This document shows, piece by piece, positions 23,005-33,698 of a stretch of DNA of 64,000 nt (positions within the stretch are counted from its first letter, which is position 1; each line of letters opens with the position of its first letter). The notes under the pieces were generated by a model. It made no database searches, was not told where the DNA came from, and worked only from the letters and a program-made list of their open reading frames with translations. A program made the translations under genes and the position numbers. Source of the stretch: Staphylotrichum longicolle (taxonomy: Eukaryota > Ascomycota > Sordariomycetes > Sordariales > Chaetomiaceae); contig JAHCVI010000001.1 of assembly GCA_019096155.1 (NCBI GenBank), forward strand, positions 6,634,001 through 6,698,000. Reading direction: 5' to 3'.

Positions 23005-23755
23005 GATTGAAATGTGTGAAAATCTAAAGTGGTGCAGGTTAGGTGAGAACGAGGGGGAAACGCAGTTTTGAGGTTGGGTTGAGCAGTAGAGGACAGCCGG
23101 AGTTCCGAGTTGGGAATAATTCTGAAGGAACATAACCGACCACCGAGATTTATCTACATCCACCTATAATATACACTCCACAGGGATTAAGGTCATTTCC
23201 GTCTTCATCTGAAGTTCCAAGCAAAGGGAATGGAACAGGTCCCCACTGCAGAGCTTCAAGTGACGTTGTCATAGCCTTCCATTCGGGAAGGCAGTTCACT
23301 GCCGTGAACACCGGATGGCAGCCATGCAGCTGGCACTGGTGATCTACTGGTCACAGGGTTGCTTTTTATGTTTCAAAGCGGCCGAGCGCAGCAAACTGTG
23401 GGTACAATGAGTCCGGATGAGGGGCAGGCGAGACGTTGGGGTGGTAGGAATCCTGCGACTTCCAAGTTGGGAAGAGATGTGACGTGAGGGGGCCTGCATG
23501 ATGAACCATTCTTATACACAGCAGCCGAGCGAGAGGACAGCATACTCTAGAAAGGGACGCCATGGTTCTAGTAGGAGAGTGGAAGGCCTAGAAGGGTGGG
23601 ACAGGACATGGCTGTGCGACGTGTAGGGATGGGGATATGTTGGTGGAGGAGCATCCAATGCCAAGCCTGCCGAAGCCTTGGCTGACGAGAAGCCGGGTGT
23701 TCTGCACCATCTAACCCTTGCCCATGTGTTCTGACAGCTGATCTCCCGTTGGCAG
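23005..23755. other. Intergenic region
   Basis: This holds the GH2 promoter and the area where the missing 5' half of the adjacent amidase would be expected. I could not find an amidase-like Lys-containing segment here in any frame. Confidence 0.5.
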
Positions 23756-25298
23756 AAGGGCTTCGGGCATCTTTCACGACCTGCAGGACCCGGGCGGCTC
23801 ATCCACCGGCAGTGCCTTGGCCGCAGCGCTCGGGCTGGTCGCAGCGGCTCTGGGGACGGAGGTTCGTCAGAGCATGGAGTTATGAACCGCAACCCTGGAC
23901 TAACGCGAGAAAGACCGACAGCAGCATCGCAAACCCCGCGAGGAGCGCAGGAGTTGTTGGCTTGAAGCCGACATCAGGTCTTGTGTCAAGATCCGGGGCT
24001 TTCATTGGAAACGAGTGGCAAGACAGCGTGGGTGACCTTGCAAAAACGGTCATGGATGCAGCCCATGTATTGACCGCTATGTCTGGTATACCTCTGCCCT
24101 CTCTTTCCTCCCTCTCAGCCCGGTCCCTTCCTGTGCGTGACCTTTCTTGCAAGTATCGAGTATGAGTCGCAAGGCAACGACCCCGAAGATCCGCTATCTC
24201 AACCTGACCCTCGAGATACCCTCGCCAGACCTCGGCCGGCAGATGATACCGATTTGCAGAAGTTTTGCAACGCATCAGCTTTGAAAGGCATGAGAGTCGC
24301 GGTACGTCTTGGGGTTTTATTTACTAATTAGATTCTTTGATGGTGGTGTTCCTAATCTGCTAACTAGGTCCCTCGTCGTGCCATGAACACAAAACCGTGG
24401 GTAGCTGAAAAACTCGCAGAGACGCTCGAGATCATCAAGTCCTTGGGAGCGACCGACGTCGAGGATGTCACGTTTCTCGAGTGGACATTGAACTTCCATA
24501 AGGAGCACAAGGACGAGCTGAAGTTTGCATTCCACGTGGCACTTAGGCATAGTAAGATTACCACTACCATTCTTGTTTGCTGCCCATCTAATGCGGACAC
24601 AGATATTGAGCGGTTTCTTGGCATCATGGAGAAAAGCCCACACAAACTGCACACCTTTGAAGGATGTGATTCAGTTTATCGGGGAAACGCCTGACGAGGA
24701 GCTCCAGAAATGGGAAAGGAACACCAAGGTCGCCGCAGAAGCTGGTGACGCAGCCGACCGCGACGCGAGCCACTTCACGGCTTCCCAAGAGCTCCGTCTG
24801 CACATCGGCATGGACATTGCCCGCTTGTTGGACAAATACGAATGTGACATACTGGCTGTGCCCATGTGGACGGAGACCATTTCCTCGATTGGAGGCAACC
24901 CTCAAATCGCGGTTGCTATGCCAGCGCATCCAACGGACTGGCCTCTTCCAGCGAAAAGAAAGCATCGTCTCGTGTCTATAGGGCCAAACATCCCGTATGT
25001 CCGGACAGCGTCCACTAATCTGAGACTGCCAACAGTCGGATACTGACAAGCGAGCAGCACAAGCATCATGTTCATCGGACGCCGGTTCGACGGTGGGCTA
25101 GTCATCAGCGCAGCCTACTCGCTCGAGCAGGCCACTCACCACAGAGACAAGTTCCGTCCGATTGTGACTCCCAGCGCAGAGTTGCAGGAGGGGCAAGCGA
25201 AGATTTGGGTGCCCTGCGGAGGCGGGGAGCCTGCGAGTTTCAGGTTCGGGGGACAAAGAGACAGGCCAGCAGAGATCCGGTCCAAAAGATGCAGATAG
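23756..25298 (+). pseudogene. Amidase-signature enzyme remnant, 5'-truncated and frameshifted
   Basis: Family blocks can be followed through plausible exons 23756-23861, 23914-24085, 24174-24301, 24368-24551, 24603-24994 and 25058-25298. The Gly/Ser-rich amidase signature is present (DPGGSSTGSALAAALG), followed across the first intron by the GTETDSSIANPARSAGVVGLKPT block that holds the nucleophilic Ser region, then SGLVSRSGAF, and late in the gene the GGNPQIAVAMP and C-terminal RRFDGGLVISAAYSLEQ blocks. Two faults are seen: the N-terminal third with the catalytic Lys (usually a GVRxxVKD block) is absent upstream, and a one-base frame change occurs near 24653-24660 in the fifth exon, between SPHKLHT and DVIQFIGE. 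The intron 1 donor (GTTCGT) is also weak. I infer a dead gene; an assembly error could explain the frameshift but not the missing 5' part. Confidence 0.7.
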
Positions 25299-25860
25299 AA
25301 AAGATGAGATAGAATGAAAACTAACTGCCCTCACAACATAAAAGGAGCGGTTATGTCATCATATATGACGACACGCGTTGCAGGATCATTATTGCATTTG
25401 AGCCTAGACTTCCGGTTCTGAGCCCGCGCGGCGCCACTGCAGGAATCAGAACACTGCTCAACTGAATCGGCAAATACTCCTTGGGGCACGGGGCCTTCCG
25501 AAGGCCCAATCGCAATGTGCATAGTGCTAACTGCCTGCCCGGGGCTTTCATGGACATGACAGTATTTACACAGTAGAGCCGCTGTCCTCAGCAGCTGTGC
25601 GTTTCTCCCACGCACCCCCATGCACCCCCACATGTCGAACCGCAAGTCTTCAACGCTTCCCTGGGCAACGTAGTATCGTCATACCGAGGGCCATTCCGCC
25701 CACTCCATGGATTTGTTGAGGGGTGGCAGACAACTTTCAGTACCTTCCAGGGAGTCACGTACCTACCTAAACCATGGAAAGAAAACGCGCAATCCTTTAC
25801 TGAGTCACGGTGGGTTTCACGACATGACGATGTCGGACCATTCAGGTACCTTCCCTAACG
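25299..25860. other. Intergenic region
   Basis: No recognisable gene. The minus-strand frames have no domains and the region separates the amidase remnant from the TPR-like frame. Confidence 0.45.
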
Positions 25861-26271
25861 ATGAAAGGCAACCACCACCACCATATCCAATTCATATCCT
25901 CAGTGCACTGTGCGTCGACTCTCACTGGGATCGAGGGTTTGGAGCACTTGCTGACACGTGTGTCGCTCCACAAAGTGGGCTCCATGCTGGTCGAGCTCGG
26001 GGATGAGGCCGACAGCATCACCTACCTGAGAAAAGCATTGAAACTGTTCCGGCAGTCGCCCGGCGACCCTGGCCTGCTACCTCGAACTCTGCTGAACCTG
26101 GGTCGCGCCATCGAGGCAAGCGCCATTCGGGAGGGCAACATGGAACGGAAAGCCGAGGCGCGCGCAATGATAGCCGAAGGGACGGATCTGGCGAGGCGCT
26201 ACAGAGGCCCGGATGTAACTCTAGGGTCGGAAGATGACCTGAACAACGTTGTGAAGTCCACCTACCGATAG
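25861..26271 (+). CDS. Small TPR-like protein or fragment
   Basis: An open frame of 136 aa from an ATG at 25861. The first 30 residues are His- and Ser-rich and unlikely to fold; from about residue 35 on, LHKVGSMLVELGDEADSITYLRKALKLFRQSPGD and LLPRTLLNLGRAIEASAIREGN form helix pairs like tetratricopeptide repeats, ending with a charged helix (ERKAEARAMIAEGTDLARRY). A splice from upstream into the frame near 25976 (CCACAAAG followed by TGGGCTCC) is possible and would replace the odd N-terminus. No function can be assigned. It sits between two broken genes, so it may itself be a leftover of a longer TPR protein. Confidence 0.4.
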   Translation: MKGNHHHHIQFISSVHCASTLTGIEGLEHLLTRVSLHKVGSMLVELGDEADSITYLRKALKLFRQSPGDPGLLPRTLLNLGRAIEASAIREGNMERKAEARAMIAEGTDLARRYRGPDVTLGSEDDLNNVVKSTYR

Positions 26272-26510
26272 CATCAAGAGGCGGCGTTGTCTCGAGCTCT
26301 TGGTGTTTCCTGGAGATTGGAGGTGCTGGGGCGGATGTGAAGAGATGTGGAAGGGAGAAGGCGAAGTGTCGGAAGGGGGTCTGGAAGGCAGCAAAGAGAG
26401 GAGTGTGGGGGAGTGAGGTGTACTGTGCCATTGATGAACAGCACAGCTCTGAGGAAGCATACAAAATCCCAAAACCCATTGCAGTTATTCGGCGTCTGAA
26501 TGCTATATGC

Positions 26511-27684
26511 TTAACTCCTTCCTCTTCTTGACTCGTTCCACAGCAACGCGTTGATATCGTCCGTGATATCCCGAAACGGGAACTCGGTCTTGTTTCCAGC
26601 CAATGCACCCGGCTGGACATCGGAACTGTAGAAAAGGACCATGAAAACTGACGAGCTGCCCATCTGCACCGACGACACCCAAAAAGCACCCTCATACAGC
26701 TCTCCAGACGGGATGGGAATCGTCCCCAGATAATCAGCTGTCGTCCACTGCCGGTCCTCACTCCTCAGGACCTGAATCCCCGTATACACGCTCGCCACCA
26801 ACAACACCTTTCCTCCATACATCGGCGGCAGATAGATCGCATCAGTGTCGTTGTAGAGCACCTCTGGCCACATCGGCACATGCACTGCCGTCCCCTTCTC
26901 CTCCCTCAAGTCAAACCGATAGATCCTCCCGTCCCCATCTACCGCCAACATCGTCTCCCCGCCCGTCTCGCGCACGACCGCCACCCCGCTCCACCCCTTC
27001 TGTCTCGTCGGCGGCAGCGGCTCCGGCACGCTCCACTCCGTCAGCCCACTCCCATCCCGGTCAACCCGCAAGATGGTCCCCGGGTACGTCCCCATGATGT
27101 ACGTCCTCCCCCACCGGTCGTGCTCCACGTCCTGAAACCCGCCATACCTCCCCTTGGTCACGCTCTCGAGCCCAACCCTCCACGCCACCGCCTGCTTCCC
27201 CACGTCCCACTTGATCAGCTCCCTCTCCCCGCTCACGTCGCCGCCCAGGTCGTCGAGCAGCCACGGCTGCGCCGAGTTGGCCAGGACGCTCACCCAGTCC
27301 CGCCGGCTCGCGCCCGCGCCCGGGCGCGGGTCGCTGTTGTACGGGTCCCACACGGCGGCACTGACGTGCGCGGAGCCGGTGAGCGAGATGCCCGGGAAGG
27401 AGAGGATCGTCTCGACGGTGTGCGTGTACGGGTCGTAGCGCACGGCCGTGGCGTTTCAGACGGCGCCGATCCAGACGCGGCACGAGAGCGCGTCCCAGTC
27501 GGCGTCTTGCGGGTACAGCTGGTAGGTCGGGATGATGTGGTCGCGCGAGGGGCGGCGGGGAGGGGGGGCAGGGGAGGAGGTTGGGGTTGAAGTAGCGGTT
27601 CGGCGGCGAGGGGCTGGGGAGAGAGGTAGTGAGGGTGCGGAGGGGGAGGGAGAGAAGGGGGAAAAGCGTGAATAATGGAGTCAT
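26511..27684 (-). pseudogene. TRI14-like beta-propeller protein with internal stop
   Basis: The C-terminal ~310 codons (27443 down to 26511) read as a TRI14-like protein: VRYDPYTHTVETILSFPGIS, a YGGFQDVEHDRWG block, GTYPGTILRVDRDG, DAIYLPPMYGGKVLLVAS and PFRDITDDINALL all match the family as I remember it. Upstream, the same frame carries HIIPTYQLYPQDADWDALSC and then a TGA at 27456-27458 where relatives have Trp. A signal-peptide-like start (MTPLFTLFPLLSLPL, ATG at 27682-27684) lies in a different frame, so a further frame break or unseen intron is required near a C-rich run around 27550-27590. TRI14-family proteins are secreted six-bladed propellers; TRI14 itself sits in trichothecene clusters, but homologues are widespread and no cluster is present here. 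I call it a probable pseudogene. Confidence 0.65.
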
Positions 27685-28678
27685 GGCTGCGGTGGCAGGC
27701 AAGATCAAGGCAAAACCGTGACGATGTTGGGTGAGCACGACAGTAGAGCACGATGCATTGTGGTTCTCAGGAGAAGTGGGCTAGTAGTACAGCTTTATTC
27801 TAATGAAGCATAATGCTTGATGCCTTGTCTCGGGACATCAATTCAAATTTCCACGCTTGCAAAACAAGGTAATAAGTACTATATTGCTACTCCGCAGTTA
27901 GCAGAATCCTTTGTCTCAAAAGAGACAGGCCGTCCGACATGCAGATTGGCCGATCGTCGTTCGACCGCTCTTGAACGAAGCACCGAGTCTCGGGCACCGG
28001 AACCACCGGGTAGCTGGCGTGTGAGTAAGTGTTTGATTACCAGGTTTGTTGATGGAATCATCGCTTGCTTGCCCCCGACGTGGATATTGAACTTCAATGG
28101 AATAACTAGCATCCCCAGTCACTGACCGCAATCCCGAAACACTCCTCGGGGAAATCGAAGAGATGGCGATTTCAAGCTTGGGTTCAATAGATGGGTACAG
28201 GTGATGTGGCTGGATGCACGGCGTACTACGTAGTGCCTGTGACTCTACAGAATGACACCAGTTGAGTTCTCCATCATCTCCTTCCCTCCCTCCCCCAGTC
28301 AAGGAGCGGTTTCTATCAAACGCTTCTCGCATGCGGATTCACAGCTTGCCAGCCCAAACTCAGACAGAGGGCAGCAAGTTGGTCTGGTCAAGTTGCTAAG
28401 CATGGGTGACGTCTATTAGTATTTACCAGTAAACTCGGTGAAGCCCAAATCGACTGCAATGTAATCGTTGTCAGCTTGGCCCCATAACCCGAGGGAGGTC
28501 CATCAGCTTGAATTCATATTCGTGCGTATAGACGGCCTGGTGCGGTGACAACTCCGTCTCGTTACAATTCTTGACACCACCGAGACAAGCTTGAGGCAAT
28601 ACTGAACGGAGACAAACCCAACCAATGAAGCACATAACTATATCGAAGTATCCAAATCCAACCTAGCTAACAAACCCG
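27685..28678. other. Intergenic region
   Basis: About 1 kb between the TRI14-like start and the 3' end of the VIT/VWA gene. No domain-bearing frame, tRNA or repeat was seen. Confidence 0.5.
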
Positions 28679-31600
28679 TCAGCTATCCCAAAGACTAACC
28701 CAGCCCATGTAACTTTTCACCCTCTTCCAGCCCCCCTCCGCGCCCCTCTCCGCCAAGAAGACCAACACCAGCGCCGTCGCCGCGCGATCCGTCTTCCCGC
28801 CCAGCCCAGCGGGCGGCTCAAACCCACCCTCCTTCTTCGCCAACCCCAGCAGCACGAGCAGCTGCTCCTCCCACTTCCACGAGCCACTAAACTCCTGCAG
28901 CGACACCAGCACATCCAGCTTCTGGTCGCCGCGAGGTTGGCATAATCCTGCTGCTGCTGCTGCTGCTGCTGCCGCCCCCGCGCCCGGCCCCCCTCGCTCT
29001 CGGTCTTGGCGAGGAACTGCATCGCCGACGCCGGCAGCGGCGGCCGCGGCGGGCTGTCGGAGTCAAACAGGGCATACCCGCAGTCGTCGTCGCTTTCCTC
29101 GACCTCCTCGGAATGCGCCTCGGCCGAGAATTCAAGCATCCTCGGGGGCGACGGCGTGGGCGCACGCGCCGACTTCTTCTTCAACGACTCCCCCAGGCCC
29201 TGCTCCTCCCTCTTCTCCTTGCGGCCGCCGAGGGAGAAAAGACCGCTGCTGCTGCGGCTGCTGCTGCTGTCGCGGTCGCGGCTGCGGGAGGCGCTGCCGA
29301 AGCCGAAGCTGCCGAAGCCGCCGCCGCCGCGGGCCATCTTGGGGGAGGGTGCGGGGGCGCCCTGGAGCGCGGGGGGAGGCGCGGGGCAGGGCGCGCTGGC
29401 GAGCGCCATCATTTGGAAGCTAGGCCCGCCCGGCGGGGGAGGCGGGGGAGCAATGACGGAGCTGGGGGTGTAGCTGGAGTACCTTGCTGAGGACGACTTC
29501 ACACGCATAGATATGGAGTCAGGGGGCGAGGGAGGAGCGGCCTTTCGGGCAGCCGCTTGTGCGAGTGGTTTTCTGGGCGAGATGATAGAGCGGGCTGGTG
29601 ATGAGGGGGTCAGTGAACTGGGTGCTCCAAAGAGATTTGATGGAGAGGGGTTCGTACAAGTTCGGGCCTTGATTGAGTCGAGGGCGCCGCTGAGGGAGAA
29701 GGATTTGTCTGAAGGAAGAAACGGGTCAGCGTTCACGCTGCGGACATGGATGCGCTGTGGCTCGCGGGAGCGTCTGAATTCCATTGGCCTGGGTGGAGGT
29801 ATGAACCTATCCGAACGGGCCACTCGAGCGAGGTCTTGAGGAGTGCGTCGGGGCAAAGCGCGAGGCGTACGAGGGAGGACCCGATCTCGCTGCTTTGAGG
29901 AAGCAATGGGGTGGGGGTGTAACTGACCAGACTTCTCTTTCTCCTTTTGCTGCTCTGGCTTGTCGGGAGTGCCTTCGTTGGCTTCTACAGCCACAAAGCT
30001 GCACCACTTGCCGCCGATTTGGAAAGTGACTCCCAGTCGCACAGCCTCGCGCTCGACCATGTCCTGGAAGCGGCCGGGGTACTTGTCCTTGAGCAGAGCG
30101 CCGCCGGCATCCTTTGCGTCCTTGGCATGGTAGATCCAGCCACGGCCCTCCTCGAGCTCCTTGACGGCCTTCCGGGCAGCCAGCTGGTGGATTGTCTCGC
30201 CCTTGTCCGCGAGCACCGTCACGGGAATCTCCAGCTCCACTGGTCCGTAGGGAGTAGTGCCACGGAGGACGACCGACTTGGGCTGTTTCTGCGCGGTCTC
30301 GGGCGACAGGAGCAGGTAGACAGTCGTGCGGCTAAACGGATATAGGGGAGGGATTTTGAAGGGCGCTTGCAAGAACTTGGGCTCGGACACAGGCGGCAGG
30401 TGCGAGTACTTGCCGCCGGCCGAGTTGTCGGTAGAGGCGTCAGTCATCTCGACATCTGGGTCAACAGATGGGTCGAACAAGGAGATGGTCTTTTTAGGCG
30501 CCTCCGCCTTGGTCTCGGGATCCTTGACGTCGATGGCGAGCGCATCCATGACCTTCTCGACGAGTTCAAAATCGGAGTCGGAATCGGAGTCAACTTCCTT
30601 GGCGTACTTGACCTCGAGAGTGTAGTCCTTGACATGGGGCGTTAAAGACGCCTTGAGCATGCGAACGACCTTGCTGTTCATGCTCTCGTTGTCGCCAACA
30701 CACTGCGAGAACCCGTTGCCGGCAGCTGCGACGCCTTCGATGAGGGCGTGGCTGACATCGCTACCGATTCCCAAGCTGAATACGCGGATCCTGCCCTCGC
30801 TCTCGGCAATCTGCTTGTTCAACAGCTCAAACAGAGCGGCCTGGTCCCAAATCTCGCCATCGGTGAGGAGGAACACCTCCAGATCCATGTCGGTGTAGCG
30901 CTTCTTGAAGACGTCGGCCATGGGCCTGTAGATATCGGTGCCGCCAAAGTTGGAGTCAAAGAGGTCCACATAGCGTGTCGCCTCCTCAAGAGTCGAGGCA
31001 TCGTAGGTCCGGGAGCCGTCTGGAAAGAGAAAGTGATGATGCGAGCCGAAGGAGCAGATGTTGAACTTGACGCCGACCGGGAGAGACTTGAGGAAGAGGT
31101 GCAGAGCAGTCTTGAGCCCTGGGATCTTGCCGCTCATGGACCCGGAGCGGTCACAGAGAAAGACAATCTCGGGCCGCGAGGAGGGGAGGTTGAATTTCGG
31201 AACAAGAGTCGTCATGAGGGCCCGATGGTTGGCGAGTGTGGGGTGAGTCTCGAGAACGGCGATCGGATTGCCGGTGTTGGTTGCGACAACCTGGAGGACG
31301 AAATCATCGCCAAGCTCCGCAGTCGACAAGGCCAGCGTCGCCGAAGCCTTCTGGAGTGACATGTCGGCGCCACTTGCAGCACCTACAGAGGTGTTGCCCA
31401 GAGTGACGGAGATGGGGTGCGAGGGAGACTGAACGTTCTTGACGTTGCTGCCGTTGGGCATCTCCACATCGACAACAATGCTGATGCCGGCCTTGGTGTC
31501 GACAGCACTGGTCTCCAGCAGTTGACCGGGGTAGCTCCCGTACCGCGGCGCAATGCGGGTTGGGATGGTGAAGCGGATGCCATCGAGCTCGGCATCGTGC

Positions 31601-32076
31601 TTCAACTCGCCCAAGTACGTGATGTCGACCTTCAAGGTGGCATTCGCGGGTACGTTTCCGATAGTGGTGGTGAAGACGTCACTCGCTTCAGGCAGCTGCT
31701 CCAGGAGGCCGGCAGTCTCGCCGCGGTCGACGGCAGCCTTGTACGTCTCCTTGGCCTCGGCACGCTCCTTCACGACGCCGCGGATGACACGGTCGCCGTT
31801 GATGGTGCAGACGAAGCCAACAACCGAAACACCATCGTACAGGGGGAAGGTGTACCTAAGCTCGGGAATGGGGTCGGATCGGGGGTTCACAAAAGTCTGG
31901 GTGAGAGTGGTCCGGCTGGTCGACGAGATGATGTTGGCGTTGACCGCTAGAGACAGCTGCGGGAGGTACAGTCGCTCGGTCACTGGTCGGCCGGGGAGGA
32001 TGAAGTACAGGCCACAGACGTGGTTGTGGGTGTAGTTGTGGGTGATGTAGCGGGCGGTTTGTTTGGTTCGTGCCAT
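28679..32076 (-). CDS. VIT and VWA domain protein with histone H3-like N-terminus
   Basis: Start ATG at 32074-32076 (context AAAAATGGC, strong). The protein begins MARTKQTAR, then a VIT domain (about residues 18-150: LYLPQLSLAVNANIISSTSRTTLTQTF and EASDVFTTTIGNVPANATLKV), a VWA domain (about 303-480) with the metal-binding DRSGSMSG and FGGTDIYRPM, a Pro/Ser-rich region with PPPPPPGGP, and a Gln run. Such VIT-VWA proteins resemble inter-alpha-trypsin-inhibitor heavy chains; fungal members have no signal peptide and are of unknown role. The frame from the start runs on to 28717, but its last ~75 residues are Arg/Cys/Trp-rich nonsense. Another frame from about 28922 to 28679 encodes LVSLQEFSGSWKWEEQLLVLLG, which is what this family has at its C-terminus. 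A one-base slip is therefore likely between about 28922 and 28940, next to the CAG run. A 39-bp or similar in-frame intron near 29940 (GTCAGT..CAAAG) is possible. Confidence 0.82.
28948..28971 (-). repeat. (CAG)8 coding trinucleotide repeat
   Basis: Eight uninterrupted CTG units on the plus strand encode eight consecutive Gln residues near the C-terminus of the VIT/VWA protein. Length variation here would change the number of Gln without changing frame. Confidence 0.95.
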
Positions 32077-33698
32077 TTTTGCGGCGTTGAAGGCTGGGAA
32101 TGCCTCGATGGGTAGTGGGATGGCGGTTGACGGAACGGAGATGGAACTCAGATGGTGAGCTCGGGCGGTTCAATGACAACCAAGGAATAAGTGCTGAAGG
32201 GATGGGAAGGACAAGCTGAAGGGGGAAAGAAGGGACAGAATCTGCGGGGATATTTTATGACGGGAAGGGCCTGCCGAAAACAAAAATTCCACAACTCGTC
32301 ACGCCAACAGGCAGCACTTGGGGTAACACCAGCACCTCAAATGCAAGTGACAGCTCACAGGCTGATTGATGAGGAGGGGAGAGACTGGGAAATGGCTGCT
32401 TTGGTGCCGAATATGTTTGAACGACTTGTGATGGGGATGAGATGATGTTCAGTCGTGTGGATGGCTGTTCGTTGAAGGAGATGGGAGGAACAGGACTGGA
32501 TGGCAATCAGCGACACCGGATCTTATACCAAGAACGCTGATGATCGCAACGTGGTTAGATTACTCGATGATGCCGTCCTCATCCTCGCCGGCAACTCAGC
32601 CCTACCACAATCAGGCAACAACAGGGGTCTGCCGAAGCGGGGCACCAGAGCTTGGAGCTCCTTGGAGCCAATCAGACCCAAGCAATCCCAGGCTCTACCC
32701 CACTCTCCCCCAGTCACACCGAAGCGGCGAAGCAACGCACAGTTGAGCAAAACCACGACACTGCACCAACCTGCACCGCAGCGAGCCCAGCTAACCCCTT
32801 CCTCGATAGCGCCATGTGCTAAATCAGCCACCACCAGAGCCACACGCGGAGAGGAAATTACGCAGTGGCTTATTTCGTATGCCCAAACCTCTTGTGCTCA
32901 TCTGGGCGCGAAAAACAAAAAGCCACAAACATGCTCGTGATGGCTCTTCGGAGGCCCCACCTTGGCTTCCCGCTCGATGCAAGGGCCGTGTGTTGGGGCA
33001 AATCGTGGGTGATTAGCGTTCCAGACGTCCACAATTTGCAAGCTTCAAGTGCCTTGACACGGGAAGGTGGGGTGATCCTGAGATTGGTGAATGTGCGTCC
33101 CTGACTACCTAGTAGGGTGTCTTATGTACCTATGTTCGAGGGTGTCCGTACAGATCGGAATCCCTACGTGTCGAGGTGGCGCCTATCCAAGGTCCTTTTC
33201 AACGAAGAAGATGAAGCTCTGTTTGGAACTACAAGCTGCTCGAGAAAATACCCTCTACCGGAACTAGAGTTTCTCGACATGACGAATCTCTGTTGAAAAT
33301 CACCCAGCACAGGTCGGGCTACAAATTCTGGCCCCAAGTGAGGTGCTCGGTTGCGATTGGGCTCCAAGCCAGCAAGACAGGGAGGGAGAAAGTGACTTCG
33401 CAGATTACGCCAATTCAAAGAATCCTCGCTTGTATTAGGATGCAAGATGCTCCGATTTGAAAGAAGAATAAGGGTGCCCGATTACATTCCCAAGGCTCGC
33501 TGAGAAACGCCCCTCCTGCGTCTGCAAGTTGACGAAATCCCCGTCTGCCCTATGCGCCCTCGCAAGCCCAAAACTCCTCGATGATGCCAAATCCGACAGA
33601 ACACAATTGAACTGGACCCTGACATCTTCCGTCTTTCAACACCCAAACAGATGAACTCCTCCAAATGTGTGCACCAAATCTCTCCCACATCCAGCCCC
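32077..33698. other. Intergenic region
   Basis: About 1.6 kb containing the upstream region of the VIT/VWA gene and the 3' flank of the PAP2-like gene. Frames at 32500-32940 and elsewhere lack domains. No repeat or RNA gene recognised. Confidence 0.5.

Noticed and set aside
25939..25990. Splice acceptor alternative for the TPR-like frame
   Set aside because: The branch site and donor could not be paired convincingly, so I kept the plain frame with low confidence.
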